Positions 58,522 through 64,000 of a stretch of 64,000 nt of DNA are shown one piece after another. This DNA comes from Pseudomonadales bacterium (GTDB lineage: Bacteria; Pseudomonadota; Gammaproteobacteria; Pseudomonadales; Azotimanducaceae). The translations under genes and the position numbers were made by a program. Position 1 is the stretch's first letter, and the number at the start of each line of letters is the position of its first letter. The notes beneath the pieces were generated by a model. That model saw only the letters and a list, made by a program, of their open reading frames with translations. It had not been told where the DNA came from and did not search any database. The DNA is taken from the NCBI GenBank assembly GCA_041395945.1, contig JAWKZN010000002.1, positions 868,001 through 932,000 of the forward strand, in the 5' to 3' direction.

Positions 58522-59949
58522 ATGCACAGACGAACACATCGCCTCAGTTGCCTGTCAGCCATTCACTTCGCCTGGACCGGCCCGCTCGCAATCAGCCTGC
58601 TGCTGGCAGCGGCACCGCTCCTCGCGGCGGAGTCAGACATCGAACCTTTCGCCGCCGCCGCACCAGAGCGCCTGTCCGCCTTCATCCAGATCGACACTGA
58701 AAACCCCCCCGGCAACGAAACCCGGGGGGCAGAGTTCATCGCCGCCATCCTCGATGAGGCCGGAATTTCTTTCGAGATGGCAGAGTCCGCACCCGGTCGC
58801 GGCAACATCTGGGCCCGCCTTGAAGGGGGCGATGAGCCTGCGCTGATACTGCTCAATCACATGGACGTGGTGCCCGCCGACCGGCGCTACTGGTCTTTCG
58901 ATCCCTACAGTGGCGCTATCCGCGACGGCCACATCTATGGCCGCGGCGCGCTCGACATGAAGGGGCTCGGGATCGCCCAACTGCAGGCATTTCTCGCGCT
59001 GCATGCGAGTGGCGCGCGACTCAACCGGGATGTGGTGTTTGTTGCGACAGCAGACGAAGAAGCCGGTGGTGAGTTCGGTGCCGGCTGGCTGCTGCGGGAA
59101 CATCCGGAAATTTTTGAAGGCGCCGGCTATCTGCTCAACGAAGGCGGTGGTGGCAGCCTGGCAGGCACGACCACCGTGTTCAGTGTGGAGACCACCCAGA
59201 AGGTGCCGCTGTGGCTGCGGCTGACTGCCCATGGCAATCCGGGCCATGGTTCCACACCCCAGACCGAAACCGCCGTAACCCGGCTGCTGCGGGCGGGAGA
59301 CCGGCTCGCGCGCACACAGTTCGTCGCCCGGGTCGTGCCTGCCGTGCAGGCCATGTTCGAAGGCATGGCGCCGTACCAGGAGGGTTCCCTGACCGGCCGC
59401 TATGCGGACATCAGCGCTTCAGTGCGGGATGCGGAATTCATGCAGTACCTGCAGCTCACCAATCCGTCCCACCATGCGCTGCTGCGCAACACCTGCTCCC
59501 TGACCCGCCTCGAAGGCAGCAGCAAGATCAACGTAGTGCCCACCGAAGCCAAACTCGAACTCGACTGCCGGCTGCTGCCGGACGAAGACCCGCACCGGTT
59601 CATCGATGAGCTCGCTCTGATCATCAACGATCCCAACATCGAGATCGAGAAGATCATGGGCTTTACACCCGCCGTGAGCAGCCAGGACACGCCCCTGTAC
59701 CGCGAAATCCTCGCAGTGTATGAGCGCCACTTCCCCGGCTCGAGCGTGGTGCCGGGCGTGACAACCGGATTCACGGACAGCCATTTCTTCCGTGATCGCG
59801 GCATCGTCAGCTACGGCTTCGGGCCCTTCGTGGTACCCGATCAGGACCGTCGCGGCGTACACGGCAACGACGAACGCATCTCAGTGGAGAATATGCAGCG
59901 GGGAACCCGGGTGATGTTCGACCTGATTCGGGCGTTTACCCGGGATTGA
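58522..59949 (+). CDS. Secreted M20 family metallopeptidase
   Basis: A 475-residue zinc peptidase of the M20/ArgE/carboxypeptidase G2 group. A signal peptide (LAISLLLAAAPLLAAE) precedes the catalytic part: LLNHMDVVPAD (His-x-Asp), GRGALDMKGLG (bridging Asp), VATADEEAGGEFG (catalytic Glu and metal Glu), HGNPGHGSTPQ in the dimerisation domain and a final GVHGNDERIS His. The ATG at 58522 has AGGGGAG 4 nt upstream. It should hydrolyse peptides or N-acyl amino acids in the envelope. The 3' end overlaps the convergent MATE gene by 14 nt. It has its own promoter after the terminator at 58351. Confidence 0.93.
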   Translation: MHRRTHRLSCLSAIHFAWTGPLAISLLLAAAPLLAAESDIEPFAAAAPERLSAFIQIDTENPPGNETRGAEFIAAILDEAGISFEMAESAPGRGNIWARLEGGDEPALILLNHMDVVPADRRYWSFDPYSGAIRDGHIYGRGALDMKGLGIAQLQAFLALHASGARLNRDVVFVATADEEAGGEFGAGWLLREHPEIFEGAGYLLNEGGGGSLAGTTTVFSVETTQKVPLWLRLTAHGNPGHGSTPQTETAVTRLLRAGDRLARTQFVARVVPAVQAMFEGMAPYQEGSLTGRYADISASVRDAEFMQYLQLTNPSHHALLRNTCSLTRLEGSSKINVVPTEAKLELDCRLLPDEDPHRFIDELALIINDPNIEIEKIMGFTPAVSSQDTPLYREILAVYERHFPGSSVVPGVTTGFTDSHFFRDRGIVSYGFGPFVVPDQDRRGVHGNDERISVENMQRGTRVMFDLIRAFTRD

Positions 59950-61297
59950 GTCGCTGGGCCGCCCGGGTGTTCAGGAAGCGTCGTACCCAGACCACGCTGA
60001 GCACACCGAGCAGCAGGTTGCAGATTCCGGCGGCAGCAAAGATCCCGCCATAACCGAACCACTGCTGCAGCAGCAGCGCCAGGGGCACATAGAACACCGC
60101 CATCCGCGCCACACTCAACACCAGGGGTGGCAGCGGTTTGCCGAGGGCGATGAACGTCGACCCCGCCACCATGGAAGAGCCGAGAAATCCGTAGGTCACC
60201 GGTACCAGCAGCAGATACAGGTAGGTGGCTTCGATCACCCCGGGATCCTCGTTGATCGCCCCCACCAGCACACGCCCACTCGCGGCCAGTACCAGGAAGG
60301 CAAACATCCCCCAGGCAAAGGAGAACCGGTATGCGAGGCGCTGGGCGCTTTCGATTCGATCCACCAGACCGCGTCCCCAGTTCTGCCCGATGAAGGGTCC
60401 CGTGCTCGCCGACAGCGCCATGAGAACCATGGTCGCGAGGGACTCGATACGGGATGCCACGCCAAATCCCGCAACCACCTCGTGACCGAATTCCGCGAGC
60501 ATGGCCACGATCACTGCCATGGACACCGGACCGATGAGATTGGTGGCCACCGAAGGCACACCGATGCGCAATACCTCCCGCCAGGAGTCGATACGCTCGG
60601 CGATCGAACGGGATTCGAAATTCAGCAGATCCATACGCCTGAGAAAAAAGACGGCTGCCAGAAAAACAAGAATGCGGGACAACACGAATCCCCAGGCAGC
60701 ACCCACCAGTCCGAGCCCCGGCCACAGATCGGGTATCCCGAATATCAGCACCGGGGCGAGCACCACCTGCATGCCGGCACCCACCGTCATCAGCACACCC
60801 GGCAGGCGCGCGTTGCCGACAGCACGCATCAGCGTGGTGGCCACCATTGGTATGGCAAATACCGGCAGGCCGAACAGCCAAACCTTCATATACATGACCG
60901 CGATCGGCAGGATGTCGTCTTCTGCGCCCAGCAGCACAAACAGCGGTTCGATCGCCCACATCGTGATTCCGGTCAGCGTGGCAACCAGTACTGCAACCAG
61001 CAGCAGTGCGTTGGTCGACAATCGACGCACGCGCAGCCGATCGCCTTCTCCAACCACCCGGGCGATGATCGACGCCGCACCCACTCCGATGCCCATGGGC
61101 AGGGTGGTGAGCGCCATCACCAGCGGAAAGGTGAAGCTCACCGCGGCCAGCTCCAGAGTACCGATCCAGCCGACATAGACGGTGTCGATCATGGCGGCCA
61201 TGATCATCGAGGAGATCCCCAGAAACATGGGTATCGTCAGACGGACCAGATGGGGGCCGACGGGCCCATTGGTGAGATCGGCGCCGCTGTGCTTCAA
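59936..61297 (-). CDS. MATE family efflux transporter
   Basis: A 453-residue, 12-helix multidrug and toxin extrusion protein. It starts with SGADLTNGPVGPHLVRLTIP and has MIMAAMIDTVYVGWIGTLEL in helices 1-2 and GVGAASIIARVVGEGD, then FIGQNWGRGLVDRIESAQR in the second half, the MatE repeat markers. Na+ or H+ driven export of cationic compounds is the family function. The ATG overlaps the patatin stop by 4 nt (ATGA), so patatin and transporter form an operon transcribed leftward. Why a lipase and an exporter are paired is unknown. Confidence 0.93.
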   Translation of the reverse strand: MKHSGADLTNGPVGPHLVRLTIPMFLGISSMIMAAMIDTVYVGWIGTLELAAVSFTFPLVMALTTLPMGIGVGAASIIARVVGEGDRLRVRRLSTNALLLVAVLVATLTGITMWAIEPLFVLLGAEDDILPIAVMYMKVWLFGLPVFAIPMVATTLMRAVGNARLPGVLMTVGAGMQVVLAPVLIFGIPDLWPGLGLVGAAWGFVLSRILVFLAAVFFLRRMDLLNFESRSIAERIDSWREVLRIGVPSVATNLIGPVSMAVIVAMLAEFGHEVVAGFGVASRIESLATMVLMALSASTGPFIGQNWGRGLVDRIESAQRLAYRFSFAWGMFAFLVLAASGRVLVGAINEDPGVIEATYLYLLLVPVTYGFLGSSMVAGSTFIALGKPLPPLVLSVARMAVFYVPLALLLQQWFGYGGIFAAAGICNLLLGVLSVVWVRRFLNTRAAQRLNPG

Positions 61298-63654
61298 CTC
61301 CTGCTGCCGGCAGCCATTTCAGCGAGCAGTGCATCCAGATTCGCGAGCAGGTCGTCGCATCGGTACAGACGCTGCTTCTCCCGCTGCACAATCGCACGGA
61401 ACAGATCCAGGCGCAGCGCTGCCGCGTTTTCAATACCGCCGGGAACCAGATTGTTCAGAAGATCGACCATCCGTTCTGCGCCGTGCAGACGACCCCACAG
61501 ATAGTCGTGTTCCCGGTAGGCACGATTGAAGAATCCCAGAAAGCCCATGAAGGTCCGGCTGCGCAGCCCTTCGAACACTGCGGAGAGGCTGCGTGCGTCT
61601 CTCGGGCTGATCCGTTCGACCCGCAGACGGGTCAGGGGATCCGGTCCCTGTTCCTTCTGCCCCGGCGAATAGAGCAGCACGTCGTATACCGGGAAGCCGA
61701 CATAATCCGCGACAAACGCTCTGCGCAGATCCTCGGAAGTCAGGCTCTGACAGAGGTGGAAAAACGCCGCGTCGATCTCCTGATCCAGTTCATTCAGATC
61801 CATTGATGCACTCAGGGATGTGAGGAGTTCCCGGGTCTGTGCCCGGTTCAGCGGAATCAGCCTTGCGGATTGATAGAGGTGATCGATCAGCGAATCGTCG
61901 ATCAGCCGGGCTCGCCGGATGTCGAGCAGCTTTTCGAGAAATCCATAGGCGGTGATCTTGAAGCTGCCGAGTGCGTCTTCGGAGATCGCATCGATCGACT
62001 CGAGCTCCGCATGCTGATTCAGCCGACGGATCACAAACTGGAGGCGTCGGATCCGGAAGGTGACATCGAAACGTTCCAGAAAGTCGGTCTGCTGCGTCCG
62101 CACGATGACTTCGTTGTCCTCTTCCCACCACTGTTCGATGGAAGAGATCATGGCTGCTCTGGTGGATTGCAGGTGCGGCTGCTCGGCCAGCAACACCCAT
62201 TCCTCCATCAGTGCTTCCGTCAATCGCCAGACCCGTCGCCGCTCATAGGCTTCAAAGGCAAGGCCCAGTTCTTTTGTGGCAAGTCTTGCAACACCTACCC
62301 TGAGATAACCAATCTGATCGGCAGACAGCTCCTGGTGCACCTGTCCACTCTGGAGCATGTGTACCATCGCCAGCACCCGCGGTTCATAGGTCTCCACAAT
62401 GCGACGATTCGCCTGTACACGCTTATCCTGCTCAATGATCTCTCCCAGCTGCTCCACGATCGGCTGATTGCGCGGAATGGTGGACAGTGCGGCCTGCAGC
62501 GTACGCAGATAGCTGAGTGTTTTTCCGGATTCGCCGGGTTCGGCAACATTCGGGTCAGGCTCGATATAGACAATGTGGCGATTCACCCGCCGGTCGGCCG
62601 GCCGCTGACCCAGTGCCTGTATCGCATCACTGAAAGGTTTGTTGTTGACGATTCCGCCATCCACAAAGTAACGGTTCTTCGGGTCGAATACCTGGTGTGC
62701 AGGTCGACCATCCCGGGTGAAAAGATTGTTTTCCAGGAAATTTTTCTCACGGCTCCAGTGGATCCCGAGCCGGTCAATCAGGTTACGCAGCTCATCGTGC
62801 CGGAAGGGGGGAAACGCGCCGGCATAAGACGAACTCGCCCGGGCAGCCCAGACCAGGGCCGGCAGATTGTCATCGTGGAAGTCACTGCTCGCGGCAGCAT
62901 CCGCATGCGCCCGGAAAGAGAGCCGGCAGAAGGCACCATGCTCGCGGTCATTGGCGACCAGTTCTTCGTGCAGACGCGTGCTGCTCGGATAGCCATTGAG
63001 ATCGGTAATGCTCGAATACACGTCCAGGCGCTGACCGGGTGGCAGCAGGGTCGAATCCGGCCGTCGACTGCGGATCAGCGCCTGGAGCGCTTCGAAAAAG
63101 CGCTCCGAGAGCCGCTCTCCGGAAAACGGCGGCTGAAACCAGGACGATCGCACGAGGCGGGCGATCTTTTCCCGGGTTTCCGCATGTCCGCCGATCTCCT
63201 TCGGCAGCCACCAGCTCAGCGCCCTCAGCAGCGGATACAGATACCATTTCTGCCAGGATGAGCGATGCGGAAAACCCAGGGATTCGATATCCGCATCGTT
63301 GAGCCACATGGAAGTCTGGGCGTCGAGCAGGGCATCCTCGGCAATGGCCTTGCCCAGCATCACGCCGTTGATGGCACCGGCCGAAGCACCCGCAACCACA
63401 TCCACAACCACCCGCAGGTGGCAGTGCCGGTTCACCCGCTTCAGCAGTTCGAAATAGGCGGATTCGGTGTCCGCTTCGCGTGGATCGAAGAGGTCTTCGA
63501 ACCGGCTGCTCAGAGCCCTTTCGCGGCCGAGTTCGTGGAAGGCTTTGGAGGCGCGGACAAGCTTATGCAGTTCCTTGGTCACGCCATGCATGTATACGGC
63601 GAGCGAGGCGCCGCCGTAAATCACAACCGCCAGTCGGAGCTCCTGCTTGTACAT
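61294..63654 (-). CDS. Patatin-like phospholipase with DUF3376-type C-terminus
   Basis: A 786-residue protein of the large patatin-like group (TIGR03607 style). The N-terminal lipase domain has the glycine-rich start LAVVIYGGASLAVYMHGVT, the nucleophile elbow VVAGASAGAINGVM (Ser in GASAG) and the catalytic Asp in RYFVDGGIVNNKPF. The remaining ~400 residues are helical, with no membrane segment (LLEKLL-type and RRLNQHAELESIDAI-like stretches), as in DUF3376 proteins. Patatins hydrolyse phospholipids or acylglycerols; this subgroup is uncharacterised. It starts divergently from a short DUF6316-like gene and is coupled to a MATE exporter. Confidence 0.9.
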   Translation of the reverse strand: MYKQELRLAVVIYGGASLAVYMHGVTKELHKLVRASKAFHELGRERALSSRFEDLFDPREADTESAYFELLKRVNRHCHLRVVVDVVAGASAGAINGVMLGKAIAEDALLDAQTSMWLNDADIESLGFPHRSSWQKWYLYPLLRALSWWLPKEIGGHAETREKIARLVRSSWFQPPFSGERLSERFFEALQALIRSRRPDSTLLPPGQRLDVYSSITDLNGYPSSTRLHEELVANDREHGAFCRLSFRAHADAAASSDFHDDNLPALVWAARASSSYAGAFPPFRHDELRNLIDRLGIHWSREKNFLENNLFTRDGRPAHQVFDPKNRYFVDGGIVNNKPFSDAIQALGQRPADRRVNRHIVYIEPDPNVAEPGESGKTLSYLRTLQAALSTIPRNQPIVEQLGEIIEQDKRVQANRRIVETYEPRVLAMVHMLQSGQVHQELSADQIGYLRVGVARLATKELGLAFEAYERRRVWRLTEALMEEWVLLAEQPHLQSTRAAMISSIEQWWEEDNEVIVRTQQTDFLERFDVTFRIRRLQFVIRRLNQHAELESIDAISEDALGSFKITAYGFLEKLLDIRRARLIDDSLIDHLYQSARLIPLNRAQTRELLTSLSASMDLNELDQEIDAAFFHLCQSLTSEDLRRAFVADYVGFPVYDVLLYSPGQKEQGPDPLTRLRVERISPRDARSLSAVFEGLRSRTFMGFLGFFNRAYREHDYLWGRLHGAERMVDLLNNLVPGGIENAAALRLDLFRAIVQREKQRLYRCDDLLANLDALLAEMAAGSRS

Positions 63655-63886
63655 ATAGTTGACTCAGCCTTTGCCGCCCACCCGATCGGGGAGGCGACTG
63701 ACATTTACGGAATCTGCTGGGCTGAAACTCTACCCGAACCGGCAACTGTCGGGATTCAACACCAATTGACCAGCAATCACCACAGCAGAGGTTTTCACCA
63801 TCAGGCTGCAGATGGCCGGGGAAATCTGCGACAGGAATGTGATGGAAGTCCCAAACAGGAGCAGCCATCGCAACCATACTTCGAAT

Positions 63887-64000
63887 ATGAGGAAGAAAGA
63901 CAAAACCCACGCCACCCATTTCCGCTCCGGCGATCGTCTGTTCTGCCTCAACGGCAACTGGTTTTTCCAGACCCGCGAGGAAGACCATGGTCCGTTTCCG
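63887..64000 (+). CDS. DUF6316-like small protein, N-terminal fragment
   Basis: The first 38 codons of a gene that leaves the right edge, open from the ATG at 63887. It reads MRKKDKTHATHFRSGDRLFC and then NGNWFFQTREEDHGPFP, which matches my memory of short gammaproteobacterial proteins of the DUF6316 type (a GDR-F...NG-W-F-TRE-GPFP pattern). No strong ribosome binding site. It is divergent from the patatin gene, and the 232-nt spacer (63655-63886) shows no other gene. Function unknown. Confidence 0.6.
   Translation, partial: MRKKDKTHATHFRSGDRLFCLNGNWFFQTREEDHGPFP

Noticed and set aside
59841..61433. 530-codon minus-strand frame overlapping MATE and patatin
   Set aside because: Same strand but other frame than two family-typical genes joined by an ATGA overlap; low-complexity translation.
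63730..63957. 75-aa hydrophobic minus-strand ORF
   Set aside because: It is antisense to the DUF6316-like gene start and its hydrophobicity follows from that; no ribosome binding site.
1..64000. tRNA, rRNA, CRISPR, insertion sequences, prophage, toxin-antitoxin pairs
   Set aside because: Looked for by eye over the whole window and none seen; small RNAs without protein signals could still be missed.

Overview
The window looks like chromosomal DNA of a GC-rich gammaproteobacterium. The evidence is two large TonB-dependent receptors, RND pumps, MAPEG, patatin and DUF6316-type proteins, tightly packed operons with frequent 4-nt overlaps, and GTG/TTG starts. The genus cannot be read from the sequence. 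I see no rRNA, tRNA, CRISPR array, insertion sequence or phage gene.

Layout. 1-4717 (minus): RND efflux operon with one adaptor, a complete permease and a second permease cut by the left edge. 4790-10393: two ~104-bp direct repeats bracket a complete minus-strand operon (TonB receptor, small membrane protein, secreted DUF3604 protein, MarR regulator). The right repeat carries the beginning of the next gene. 10367-13116 (plus): DUF4956 membrane protein, VTC-type polyphosphate polymerase and an HlyD-like fusion protein. 13292-17533: a secreted FAH-family enzyme, a GNAT protein and a membrane-anchored coiled-coil protein behind a perfect CRP-like box. 17581-27428: four-gene DNA break-processing operon (Fe-S PD-(D/E)XK nuclease, UvrD/AddA helicase-nuclease, Mre11/SbcD-like and Rad50/SbcC-like), closed by a terminator.

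27701-31565 (minus): catabolic operon with two crotonases, two SDRs lacking the usual Tyr and an HCCA-isomerase-like protein. An HxlR regulator is divergent, with repeated operator-like boxes between. 32248-38551: MAPEG, VOC, N-acyl-D-amino-acid deacylase lipoprotein, outer-membrane barrel, MFS transporter and divergent LysR. 38475-41436: split-barrel protein, MarR with a long palindrome, and S9 peptidase. 41449-45486: 1345-aa propeller hybrid histidine kinase. 45611-49031: methanethiol oxidase cluster (MtoX/SBP56, SCO/SenC, divergent MauG). 49078-53923: FAD monooxygenase, HupE/UreJ-like protein, NHL propeller and cyclophilin.

53925-54401 is the most striking locus. A peroxiredoxin-like gene has an in-frame TGA exactly where the first cysteine of a CPFC active site belongs. 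A perfect 7-bp hairpin with a GTT loop starts 10 nt downstream, which fits a bacterial selenocysteine insertion element. It is co-oriented with a cyclophilin and an unrecognised 212-aa protein. 55508-58327 is a TonB receptor interrupted by one amber codon, with a perfect CRP-like palindrome upstream and a textbook terminator downstream. 58522-63654: secreted M20 peptidase, then a MATE exporter coupled to a DUF3376-type patatin. The right edge begins a DUF6316-like gene.
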